From contig JBJXFI010000270.1 in the NCBI GenBank assembly GCA_046154695.1, forward strand, positions 1 to 20,290: a stretch of 20,290 nt of DNA. Direction: 5' to 3'. Origin of the DNA: DALYLB01 sp046154695. GTDB lineage: Bacteria > Acidobacteriota > Blastocatellia > RBC074. A program made the translations under genes and the position numbers. Of the stretch, positions 1 to 7,811 are shown piece after piece. The notes below the pieces were generated by a model. The model did not search any database. It saw only the letters and a list, made by a program, of their open reading frames with translations, and had not been told where the DNA came from. How positions within the stretch are numbered: the first letter of the stretch is position 1; each line of letters opens with the position of its first letter.

Positions 1-13
1 TCCATTTTCGTTT

Positions 14-28
14 CACTGTTTTGCCTCC
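14..28 (-). promoter_or_regulatory. Possible RBS and GTG start of a gene running off the left edge
   Basis: On the minus strand a GGAGG (complement of 24-28) lies 7 nt before a GTG at 16-14, which opens a frame reading M-K-R-K-W up to the window edge. Spacing and purine content are good for a start, and the basic N-terminus would suit a signal peptide. Only five codons are visible, so this may be chance. It matters because the 94-bp repeat at 33-126 would then sit directly upstream of this start, as its second copy does at the creatininase-family gene. Confidence 0.3.
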
Positions 29-32
29 ATGG

Positions 33-126
33 AAAAAGTGGCACAAGCTGTCCAGCTTGTGCCGCATCCGCCAGACACTCTCAGAAAAAGACCGGGCCTC
101 GAATGAGACCGCTTCCGGCGCGCGAC
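33..126 (-). repeat. 94-bp dispersed repeat, copy 1, with perfect hairpin
   Basis: This segment matches 8634-8727 in the same orientation with 7 mismatches over 94 positions by my count. It contains a perfect inverted repeat at 40-63: arms GGCACAAGCTG and CAGCTTGTGCC around a 2-nt loop. Read on the minus strand, the hairpin is followed by ACTTTTTC, which resembles an intrinsic terminator or attenuator. Next comes GGAGG, 11 nt beyond the hairpin. It could be a dispersed REP-like element or a repeated 5' leader. Orientation is given as minus because both copies precede minus-strand starts. Confidence 0.85.
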
Positions 127-156
127 CCGCCGCACTCTTCACACGCACTCTCACAC

Positions 157-184
157 GCGGCACAAGCTGGACAGCTTGTGCCGC
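157..184. repeat. Third copy of the palindrome, inverted loop
   Basis: A perfect 13-bp inverted repeat (arms GCGGCACAAGCTG and CAGCTTGTGCCGC, loop GA) shares its arms with the hairpins at 40-63 and 8641-8664. Its loop is the reverse complement of theirs, so it is an inverted copy of the same palindrome without the rest of the 94-bp unit. Between it and copy 1, at about 130-157, is a short imperfect duplication of CACTCT-CACACG. The rest of 1-241 shows no gene I would support. Confidence 0.8.
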
Positions 185-241
185 CATGCTTTTCATTGTT
201 TCAGCACGCGACATGAACATTTCCTCCATCGTCCCGCGGCC

Positions 242-1489
242 TCAATCCCCATATCGCCCGATCGTCCGCCAGACATCGACGACCTGCTCTCCGCGTACGC
301 AATGGATCCGGTCATAGAGATTCACGTTCGGATCACAGTGCGGAACGATGAATTCAACGCGATCGCCGAGCCGAATCTCGCGGCTGGGTTTGTCGAGGAC
401 GATGGAGCCGTGTTCGTCGCTGCCGGCCGTGAAGCTGACGCCGGTGACGCCCTTGACCTCGGCATCGAATTTCCGGTCCTTGGCAAAGGCCTTGATGCCG
501 GCATCGACCGTCGCGCGATCGTCGTAGTTCTTGCTGATGACGGTTCCCATGACGGTCAGGGCCGTGGCGAAATCTTCATAACTCGCCCCGTTCCTGCCGC
601 CGATATTGCGGTAATCGATGTCCATAAAAACATAGGATCCGCATTGCAGTTCGGTCATGCCCTCGAAATCGGTGTCGATATTGTAGGTGCCGGTGCTGCC
701 GCCGGACATGATCTCGACAGGCATGCCCCGTTTTTTGAGCTGCGCGAAGGTTTCGAGGATCGGGGTCATCACCTTGCGGGAATGCGCGCGCCTCGCCTCG
801 AAGGTGTTGACGTGCGCAGACATGCCCGAATAGCCGTGAATGCCCCGCAGTTTGAGATTGGATAGTCTGACCAGTTTCTCGGCGAAGGCGACGGCGGAAT
901 CGCCCGGGGGAACGCCCGTGCGGCGGCCGGCGGGATCGACATCGAGCATGACGTTCAGGTCCAGTTTCGCGGCGGCGGCGGCCTGGCTCAATTGCGCGGC
1001 GTGGGACAGATCATCGACGACGGTCAGCGTGTCGGGGGCTTTTCGCGCGAGGGCGATCAGGCGATCGATCTTCGGCTTTCCAACCAGTTCGGAAGTGATG
1101 AGCAGCCCCCGGATGCCGGCGGCGGCCATGGCTTCGGCCTCGCGAATAGTGGCAACAGACAGGCCGATCGCGCCGGCCCGAATCTGGCGGTGGGCGATCT
1201 CGGCGCACTTATGCGTCTTCCCGTGCGGGCGAAGCCGAATCCCCGCCTGGCGGGCGTGCTCCGCGAGCCGGGCGACATTGGCCTCGAACAGATCGAGATC
1301 GAGCAGCAGCGCGGGTGTGACGAGGTCGGCCTTCGTCAGCCCCTTGAGGCCCTTGCCGCGCTGCAGCCGATCGTCGATCTCCGGGGGGGAATACCCCTTT
1401 CGCGGCTTCGCGATCATGATCTCGGGCGCGGCGGCGGCGAGCGTCAGCCCCAGACCGCCGCGCAGAATCTCTCTGCGGGATGATTTCAT
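242..1489 (-). CDS. Tat-exported D-threonine aldolase / D-serine dehydratase family PLP enzyme
   Basis: This 415-residue protein has the alanine-racemase-like fold of the D-threonine aldolase/DSD1 family, which uses PLP and a divalent metal to cleave or dehydrate D-hydroxy amino acids. The start at 1489 follows AAGGAG at ideal spacing. The protein opens with a twin-arginine motif (S-R-R-E-I-L-R, residues 4-10) and a short hydrophobic stretch to about 27, so it should be exported folded with its cofactor. The PLP lysine is K91 in RPHGKTHKC. Near the C-terminus H384-C385-D386 gives the His-x-Asp metal site typical of D-threonine aldolase, rather than the His-x-Cys of DSD1. Substrate is not proven. 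The gene is divergent from the Nudix/permease pair, with a hairpin-rich spacer between. Confidence 0.85.
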   Translation of the reverse strand: MKSSRREILRGGLGLTLAAAAPEIMIAKPRKGYSPPEIDDRLQRGKGLKGLTKADLVTPALLLDLDLFEANVARLAEHARQAGIRLRPHGKTHKCAEIAHRQIRAGAIGLSVATIREAEAMAAAGIRGLLITSELVGKPKIDRLIALARKAPDTLTVVDDLSHAAQLSQAAAAAKLDLNVMLDVDPAGRRTGVPPGDSAVAFAEKLVRLSNLKLRGIHGYSGMSAHVNTFEARRAHSRKVMTPILETFAQLKKRGMPVEIMSGGSTGTYNIDTDFEGMTELQCGSYVFMDIDYRNIGGRNGASYEDFATALTVMGTVISKNYDDRATVDAGIKAFAKDRKFDAEVKGVTGVSFTAGSDEHGSIVLDKPSREIRLGDRVEFIVPHCDPNVNLYDRIHCVRGEQVVDVWRTIGRYGD

Positions 1490-1548
1490 TGGAAGCTCCT
1501 TATTGAAAATGGGCCAAATGGTGAAGCGTCTCTTCGGGGGAGTCAAGC

Positions 1549-1599
1549 GATTTCCCACCCCCGGCCCGCCGAGCGCCGGCTCGGCCCCGGGGTGAAATC
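1549..1599. repeat. Long imperfect hairpin between divergent genes
   Basis: The core is a perfect stem at 1568-1585 (GCCGAGC and GCTCGGC around a 4-nt loop). It is extended by CCCCGG (1559-1564) with CCGGGG (1587-1592), then by an A-T and a C-G pair, and finally by GATTT (1549-1553) with AAATC (1595-1599). There are about 20 base pairs with small bulges. It ends 6 nt before the -35 of the Nudix promoter and lies upstream of the minus-strand Tat-enzyme start at 1489. It could be a regulator site, a cruciform or a REP-like insertion. Confidence 0.65.
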
Positions 1600-1605
1600 C
1601 GGAAA

Positions 1606-1634
1606 TTGACTTGCCGGGAGGGCGTGGCTATGCT
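1606..1634 (+). promoter_or_regulatory. Sigma-70-type promoter for Nudix/permease pair
   Basis: TTGACT (1606-1611) and TATGCT (1629-1634) are separated by exactly 17 nt, close to the housekeeping consensus. Transcription would begin near 1641, leaving a leader of about 34 nt before the ATG at 1675. This argues against the upstream in-frame starts at 1606 and 1630, although the latter does have a GGGAGG 8 nt before it. Confidence 0.6.
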
Positions 1635-1674
1635 GTGCGGGCTTTTCGTCAAGATCCCGCAATTCAGAAGATCG

Positions 1675-2259
1675 ATGAACAACTTCGAGCATCTCCTCAA
1701 TCGACTGGGGGAACAACTGCCCCCGCCGGAAGATCTTCGGATCGAACCGGAGCGAATTCGCCAGGCGGCGGTCGCGCTCATTCTGCGCGACGCGGGCGAT
1801 GAGCCGGAATTGCTGATCATCAAGCGGGCCGAACGGCAGGGAGATCCCTGGTCGGGCCATCTCGCGCTGCCCGGCGGGCGGGCCGACGCGGCCGACGCGG
1901 ATCTGCTCGCGACGGCCCTGCGCGAAACGCGAGAGGAGGTGGGCGTCGATCTGCTCGATGGAGGCCGCGTGATCGGCCGCCTGCCGCTGCTTGCGACGAA
2001 CAACCTGCGGCTGCCGCGGATCGAGATCATGCCCTTCGTCGCGGTTGCGCCCCCGCGATTTTCGCTCACGCCGAGCGAAGAGGTTGCGGATCTCTTCTGG
2101 ACGTCCGCGTTTGCGCTGAAGCGCGCGGGCCTTTCGGATGAATACCGGATGACCTTCGGTGAGATCACCAGCCGGTGGCCGGCCTATCCGTCCTCCGGCG
2201 GCCCCATCTGGGGAATCACCGAACGCATTCTGACCGACTTTCTCTCATACCTGGATTGA
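1675..2259 (+). CDS. Nudix hydrolase, CoA pyrophosphatase-like
   Basis: A 194-residue Nudix hydrolase. The segment GDPWSGHLALPGGR (residues 57-70) followed by ALRETREEVGV (81-91) gives the Nudix box. The GG-x-x-D-x-x-D spacing, one residue longer than the classical box, is usual in the CoA-diphosphatase (NudL/YeaB-like) branch, which cleaves CoA and acyl-CoA to 3',5'-ADP and phosphopantetheine derivatives. E84, E87 and E88 should bind the metal. No signal peptide is seen, so it is cytoplasmic. The start at 1675 fits the family length and the promoter at 1606-1634. An alternative ATG at 1630 has a better Shine-Dalgarno sequence and would add 15 residues. The permease starts 3 nt after the stop, so the two are translationally linked. 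Confidence 0.85.
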   Translation: MNNFEHLLNRLGEQLPPPEDLRIEPERIRQAAVALILRDAGDEPELLIIKRAERQGDPWSGHLALPGGRADAADADLLATALRETREEVGVDLLDGGRVIGRLPLLATNNLRLPRIEIMPFVAVAPPRFSLTPSEEVADLFWTSAFALKRAGLSDEYRMTFGEITSRWPAYPSSGGPIWGITERILTDFLSYLD

Positions 2260-2262
2260 AGA

Positions 2263-3654
<1,392 letters not shown>

Positions 3655-4014
3655 ACTGTCTGAATCAAGGCACCCGCGCGCGCGACAGCCAAACCGAGAT
3701 CTTCCAGAATTCATCTAACTGCTTATCAGTCAGCGGCTTCCATCCCATGCACGCATTGGCACGATCGTTGCAGAATCGATGTGCGTCGATCTCGCTTCGG
3801 GATCGGCTTCGTCGCACGAAAGCGAGCCGAAACGGCGAAATAGGAAGAAGGAGAAATTTTTGTTAAGATCTTTGTTGCCTGTGCAATAAACGTTGGAAGC
3901 AACGAATGATCGTCCCCTTGCGTCATTTCGCCGGGCCGTCGGACCGCCGGGCCGTCGGGACCAACCGGCAATTCAGGGGATCCCGCATTGAGCGTGGGCG
4001 AGGGGGGAGTACAT
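3655..4014. other. Intergenic region with short repeats, no supported gene
   Basis: There is no convincing coding region. Visible are an inverted repeat CTCGCTT (3791-3797) with AAGCGAG (3820-3826), a hairpin CGTTG/CAACG near 3891-3904, and a two-copy direct repeat of CGCCGGGCCGTCGG at 3929-3942 and 3945-3958. A weak promoter (TTGTTA at 3860-3865, AATAAA at 3885-3890, 19-nt spacer) could serve the small gene at 4015. A 27-codon minus-strand frame at 3748-3665 may be a gene remnant but lacks support. Confidence 0.5.
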
Positions 4015-4236
4015 ATGATGAAGATAATCAAGCAGTCGATTTTCGCATTGTTGATCAGTTCGGTTTTGGCCTTTCCGGGAGCGGCGCAAACTTCGTCCTG
4101 GCAGTACGATTACCAGCGGGACAAGAAGCCCAATGAACGCCCGAAAGAGAAAGAAAAGGAGAAGGAGCGGCCCAAGAACGACGACAAGAAGGACAAGAAG
4201 GACGAGAAGAAGAAACCGGATAACGGAGGAGTTTGA
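4015..4236 (+). CDS. Small secreted Lys/Glu-rich protein
   Basis: A 73-residue protein that I cannot assign to a named family. It starts with a clear signal peptide (MMKIIKQ, a hydrophobic stretch to about residue 20, then FPGAAQ before a probable cleavage near 25). The mature part begins with a short aromatic segment (SSWQYDYQ). It continues as about 40 residues made almost only of K, E, D, R, P and N, including KEKEKEKERPK and DDKKDKKDEKKK. Such low-complexity charged tails are probably unstructured. The ATG at 4015 (or 4018) follows a strong AGGGGGGAG. The reading frame at 3988 has no such support. The gene is monocistronic, ending 45 nt before a strong terminator. Export is well supported; function is unknown. 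Confidence 0.7.
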   Translation: MMKIIKQSIFALLISSVLAFPGAAQTSSWQYDYQRDKKPNERPKEKEKEKERPKNDDKKDKKDEKKKPDNGGV

Positions 4237-4281
4237 TCGTTGGAAACGTGAAGCAGACCTTTCTCTCTCCTTATTCTTGAC

Positions 4282-4320
4282 GCCCGCCTCCGTGATGAAC
4301 GGCGGCGGGCTCTTTTTTTA
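4282..4320 (+). terminator. Intrinsic terminator after small secreted protein gene
   Basis: The stem pairs GCCCGCC (4282-4288) with GGCGGGC (4304-4310) and, across one mismatch, CCG (4290-4292) with CGG (4300-4302). The loop is 7 nt and TCTTTTTTTA (4311-4320) follows. This is a textbook rho-independent terminator on the plus strand. Confidence 0.9.
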
Positions 4321-4416
4321 TAGGACGGAAAATAAAAAATACGCGTCTGCCCGCCCCGAAGGAGGCAGCCGCGGCATGAGTTTCGAGATGGGTTCACGGC
4401 TTCACCAGAGGGGACT

Positions 4417-4442
4417 CGGGGAAAAGATTGTTTACTTCCCCG
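4417..4442. repeat. Inverted repeat in intergenic region
   Basis: CGGGGAA (4417-4423) pairs with TTCCCCG (4436-4442) around 12 nt, with no U-run in either direction. The adjoining 4442-4480 reads CGTGTTCCTCGTGG-like text, resembling the CGTG-containing 10-bp units at 11341-11369. The rest of 4321-4518 shows nothing else I can support. A 40-codon frame from ATG 4376 has an AAGGAGG upstream but no recognisable product. Confidence 0.4.
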
Positions 4443-4518
4443 TGTTCCTCGTGGTTCATCTCCTGTGTCCGTTCGCGTGGGGCACTCTTTCCGGGTGAGC
4501 CGTTCGGATCCCGGCTTT

Positions 4519-4671
4519 TTACGCAGCGCTGGTTGCGGTTTTGGCGGCGGCCTTGGCGGCGGCCTTCTTGGCCGCGCGGATGCGCTTCTTCTGTTTCGGA
4601 TTGATGCGGGTCTTGCCCGACGTGCCGCGACTGATCTTCCCCCGTTTGCTGCGTTGATCGCCTCTACCCAT
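4519..4671 (-). CDS. 30S ribosomal protein THX with Ala/Lys-rich tail
   Basis: A 50-residue, strongly basic protein. Residues 1-20 (MGRGDQRSKRGKISRGTSGK) match the pattern G-[KR]-G-D-x-[RK]-[ST]-x-R-G-K-I-x-x-G-[TS]-x-G-K of Thx, the small peptide that sits in the head of the 30S subunit of Thermus and Bacteroidetes. Thermus Thx is about 26 residues. This one adds a basic segment and an alanine/lysine repeat (AAKKAAAKAAAK) like the tails of HU-type DNA-binding proteins. The ATG at 4671 follows GGAGG at 8 nt; the upstream in-frame start lacks support. It lies 47 nt downstream of the fucosidase stop and may share its transcript or have its own promoter in that gap. Confidence 0.75.
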   Translation of the reverse strand: MGRGDQRSKRGKISRGTSGKTRINPKQKKRIRAAKKAAAKAAAKTATSAA

Positions 4672-4717
4672 GAGAAATTCCTCCAAATTGCCGAAGTGGT
4701 TGATATTGATTGCTGAT

Positions 4718-6058
4718 TTAATGAGCCAGTTCGAGCTCAATAATCGTGTCGATTTCGTCCCGCGCCGGTTGCGTGAAGCGAATAAAGAATCCGTATTTGT
4801 CGTGCTCCAGAAATTCGACCTTTGAGCCGTCCTTCAGAAGCTTCGCCGATTTCACTTTTGACGGCATCTTCGGCATGGCCAGCACGGGATCCTGCCAATT
4901 CAGGATGTGCAGGTAGACCTTGCTGCCTTTCCGCGTGGTCACTCCCCAGGGGCGGGGCGTGAGCGGGCCGCCGCGCGTGCCATAGATCGATTCTCCGTTC
5001 TTCCGCAGCCATTCGCCGACCTGTGTCAGTCGTTCCTGAAATTCCGGCTGGATCTTTCCACTGGGCATCGGCCCGACATTCAGCAGAAAGTTGGCGTTAT
5101 TGCCGGCGGAGCGGACGAGGTAATGAATCAGGTCCCTGGTGCTCTTGAAGCGTTTGTCAGAGGCATTATAGCCCCAGGCGCCGTTGATCGTCTCGCACGT
5201 CTCCAGCGGAAGCGCGCCGATCTCTGTGGTGTTGAAGCCAGCGGTGTTGCCGCCCGGCAGGTCCTTCTCGAACATCTGAAAATCCTCGCCGGGGATGGGC
5301 GCCTTGTGATGATTCGATCCGACGAGCGCCGCGGGCTGAATGTCGTGAATCAACTGGTAGGTCTTCCCGAGCCGCCAATCGGCCTCGGGCCGATCCCACA
5401 TCCCGTCGAACCAGATACCCCCGATCGAGCCGTAGCCCGTCAGCAGCTCCTTCAACTGGCCGTCCATATAATCGAGATAGCGATACCATTCGCCGGCGTC
5501 GGGGCGGCCGCTGGCCTGTCCCGTGCGTCCGCGGGGAAAGTAGTCCGGGTGGCGCCAATCGAGCTGCGAATAATAGAAGAAGAGCTTGAGTCCCTGCTTC
5601 CCGCACTCATCGGCGAGCATCTTCAGGACGTCTTTTTTATAGGGAGTGCGATCGACGATATCCCAGTCGGTGAGCTTCGAGTCGTACATGCCGAACCCGT
5701 CGTGGTGCTTGCTCGTGATGGTGATGTATTTCATGCCGGCGGCTTTGGCGAGGGCGACCCATTCGGCCGCATCGAACTCGGTCGGATTGAACCGCGGCGG
5801 CAGATTTTCATACTCGGCGATTGGGATCTTCTTGTTGTTCATCACCCATTCGCCGTCGGCGAGCACGCTGTATACGCCCCAGTGGATAAACAGCCCGAAC
5901 TTCGCATCCTGAAACCAGCCGCGGGATTCGAGATTCTCCTTCGACGGCTGATAGGGAGATTGCGCGATCGAGATCCCGGGCGAAACCGACAGCGCAAACA
6001 GGCCGATGCACAGCAGAATGGCCGGCAGAGAACGCAGGGGCGGACGTCGCATGATCAT
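4718..6058 (-). CDS. Exported GH29 alpha-L-fucosidase
   Basis: A 446-residue retaining alpha-L-fucosidase of glycoside hydrolase family 29, expected to release terminal L-fucose from glycans outside the cytoplasm. It has a signal peptide (MRRPP, then a hydrophobic core, cleavage near residue 32). GH29 hallmarks follow: FGLFIHWGVYSV (about 55-66), KHHDGFGMYDS (117-127) and GGIWFDGMWD (213-222). The probable nucleophile is D218, aligned with the aspartate of characterised members. The family's C-terminal beta-sandwich is short. The start at 6058 follows AAAGGA; a TTG at 6061 and an ATG at 6052 are alternatives. A promoter lies at 6107-6135 and the THX gene follows. Confidence 0.9.
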   Translation of the reverse strand: MIMRRPPLRSLPAILLCIGLFALSVSPGISIAQSPYQPSKENLESRGWFQDAKFGLFIHWGVYSVLADGEWVMNNKKIPIAEYENLPPRFNPTEFDAAEWVALAKAAGMKYITITSKHHDGFGMYDSKLTDWDIVDRTPYKKDVLKMLADECGKQGLKLFFYYSQLDWRHPDYFPRGRTGQASGRPDAGEWYRYLDYMDGQLKELLTGYGSIGGIWFDGMWDRPEADWRLGKTYQLIHDIQPAALVGSNHHKAPIPGEDFQMFEKDLPGGNTAGFNTTEIGALPLETCETINGAWGYNASDKRFKSTRDLIHYLVRSAGNNANFLLNVGPMPSGKIQPEFQERLTQVGEWLRKNGESIYGTRGGPLTPRPWGVTTRKGSKVYLHILNWQDPVLAMPKMPSKVKSAKLLKDGSKVEFLEHDKYGFFIRFTQPARDEIDTIIELELAH

Positions 6059-6106
6059 CAATTCCTTTCTCGGTTTGTGAAATGCGTGTTGGACGCGAAG
6101 GGGGCC

Positions 6107-6135
6107 ATTCTACGCGGCGACGGGGCCGCCAGCAA
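6107..6135 (-). promoter_or_regulatory. Sigma-70-type promoter for fucosidase gene
   Basis: On the minus strand TTGCTG (6135-6130) and TAGAAT (6112-6107) are separated by 17 nt. Transcription would start near 6100, giving a leader of roughly 40 nt before the fucosidase ATG. This suggests the fucosidase is transcribed independently of the Nudix-MBL gene whose stop lies at 6154. Confidence 0.55.
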
Positions 6136-6153
6136 GCATCGGGCCGAAAACCA

Positions 6154-7677
6154 TCATGCCGCGGCACTCCAAAGGCTCGCGGCGCCATTGCGAGTGACGC
6201 GCCCCTCTCCTTCCAGCTTCTCCAGGTGGGCACGCACGGAGAGTTCGGCAAGCTGGTGCATCGCCTCGGGGACATCGACATAGACTACCTTGACGATCTC
6301 GGGGATCGTCCCCGCCCCGTCGCGCAGCGACTGCAAAATCATGGCTTCGCGATGATGGCGGTGCGCGATGTACTCCTCGATGCGTTCGCGCGCATTGGCG
6401 AGGGCGGGGCCATGCCCGGGCATCAGGGCGGTCAATCGAGGCAGCGCCAGATAGCGCCGCAGCGAGGCGAGATAGTCGTTCATGTTTCCTTCCGGAGGCG
6501 CGATCACGACGGTGCCGAACCCGACAACGCAGTCCCCCGTGAAGAGCGTGCCGGTGCGCTCTTCATGAAAACTCAGATGGCCCCGCGCATGCCCCGGCGT
6601 CCACATCGCGCGCAGCCGCCAGGCGAGCCCCGTCGAGTTTTGCGAGAGCTCGATCACCTCGCCGTCCTCGATGAAGCGATCGACGCGAATCTCGCCGCCG
6701 ATGGCCTCGGCCGTCAGGCGATGCGTCGCGACGGGCACGTTGTACTTCCCCGCCAGATGCGCCACGCCGCCGATGTGGTCGGGATGAAGGTGCGTGATGA
6801 TGATCTCGCGAATCCGGCGGCCCTCCGCCAGAAAATGATCGATGATCTCATCGAGTCGCGCCTGCTCGTCGGGGTAGGGCGAGCCCGGATCGATCACGAC
6901 GAGGTCGTCGCCGCCGACGAGATAACAGTTGGTATGCGTCGCGGGCGGAATCGTCGGCGTGCGCAGCGCGCAGAGATAGATTCCATAAAGAAATTCGACC
7001 CTTTTTTCCAGCAGGTCCCGCTCTTCCGGCGTGGTGCGGTGCAGGCACGCCGGAAAATCGTGCGCGCCCCCGGCGAGCCCCCGCAGTGCGTAAAAGATCG
7101 GGGTGACGATCAGGCACTCGCCATCGATCCACTTCCGCAGGGCCTCGTTCGGCCGCAGCCATTCGCCGTCTTCCAGCTCGCCGGGAATGATCCGCGTCTC
7201 CTGCCCGTCGGGGAGCCAGGCCGCGAAGAACCGCGTGTCGTACCGGCGCGGCATCGTCGCCGGGGTCACCCAGCGCGGAGCTTCCGCGAGCATCCCGGCA
7301 TCGAGCATCAGCCCTTCGCTTTCGAGCAGCTCGCGGAACGATACGCGCGCCGCGTGCAGCTCCTCCCGCATCTCGTGGATTCGCTCCGCGGAGAGCCGCT
7401 CAACGCCGCGCGCGAGCAGCACGCCTGTCTCTTCGAAGATCTCGCGAATCGCCGTAACGCGCATCACGACATCCTCGTGCCCGGCATCGTTGAGAATCGG
7501 CGCCTCGGCATCGGCCGCATCGCGCTGCCCGCCGGGGAACGCGTGATAACTGGCCATGAAAGCCAGCGTCTTCGCGCGCTTCACCCAAAAGACCTTCGGG
7601 TCCTCCGGGTCGCGCAGCAGGATCATCGCCGCCGCGTCCCGCGGCGTGACCGGCCCCTTTGCAGTTGGTGGTGTCAT
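6154..7677 (-). CDS. Nudix hydrolase-metallo-beta-lactamase fusion protein
   Basis: A 507-residue cytoplasmic fusion. The N-terminal part (about 10-200) is a NUDT19-like Nudix domain: HAFPGGQRD (45-53) is separated by an insertion from REIFEETGVLL (78-88), an arrangement typical of long-box Nudix enzymes acting on CoA or nucleotide derivatives. The C-terminal part (about 245-507) is a LACTB2-like metallo-beta-lactamase: THLHPDH (295-301), H363 in TPGHARGH, D382 in FTGDC and H422 in MPGHGP supply the two-metal site. A small winged-helix-like tail follows (about 445-500). LACTB2 relatives are hydrolases or RNases. The start at 7677 fits the domain boundary; an ATG at 7731 would add 18 residues and neither start has a strong Shine-Dalgarno sequence. 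Substrates are unknown. Confidence 0.85.
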   Translation of the reverse strand: MTPPTAKGPVTPRDAAAMILLRDPEDPKVFWVKRAKTLAFMASYHAFPGGQRDAADAEAPILNDAGHEDVVMRVTAIREIFEETGVLLARGVERLSAERIHEMREELHAARVSFRELLESEGLMLDAGMLAEAPRWVTPATMPRRYDTRFFAAWLPDGQETRIIPGELEDGEWLRPNEALRKWIDGECLIVTPIFYALRGLAGGAHDFPACLHRTTPEERDLLEKRVEFLYGIYLCALRTPTIPPATHTNCYLVGGDDLVVIDPGSPYPDEQARLDEIIDHFLAEGRRIREIIITHLHPDHIGGVAHLAGKYNVPVATHRLTAEAIGGEIRVDRFIEDGEVIELSQNSTGLAWRLRAMWTPGHARGHLSFHEERTGTLFTGDCVVGFGTVVIAPPEGNMNDYLASLRRYLALPRLTALMPGHGPALANARERIEEYIAHRHHREAMILQSLRDGAGTIPEIVKVVYVDVPEAMHQLAELSVRAHLEKLEGEGRVTRNGAASLWSAAA

Positions 7678-7811
7678 AGAATGCTCGCTTTTTCCATCTA
7701 TTCCCGCAGGGTACCCAATCACCCCGCTCATTTCAATCTCGGGCGTCCATCGGTGAATTCAATTCCGCGAGATCACAAAATGAAGTCCGGGTTCGCCGCG
7801 TTGGCCGCCGA

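Noticed and set aside
33..184. Palindromes considered as a CRISPR array
   Set aside because: Only two palindromes occur here, in opposite orientation and with irregular spacing, and no cas gene is present.
1..214. Minus-strand frame from ATG 214 with GGAGG upstream, open to the window edge
   Set aside because: The RBS is good, but nearly all of the frame is translated from the palindromes and the 94-bp repeat, so a real protein is unlikely.
4376..4498. 40-codon plus-strand frame with a hydrophobic middle
   Set aside because: AAGGAGG is present, but spacing is long, it lies just behind a strong terminator, and the text overlaps inverted-repeat sequence.
4907..6283. 458-codon plus-strand open frame
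   Set aside because: It is antisense to the clear GH29 fucosidase and has no recognisable domain.
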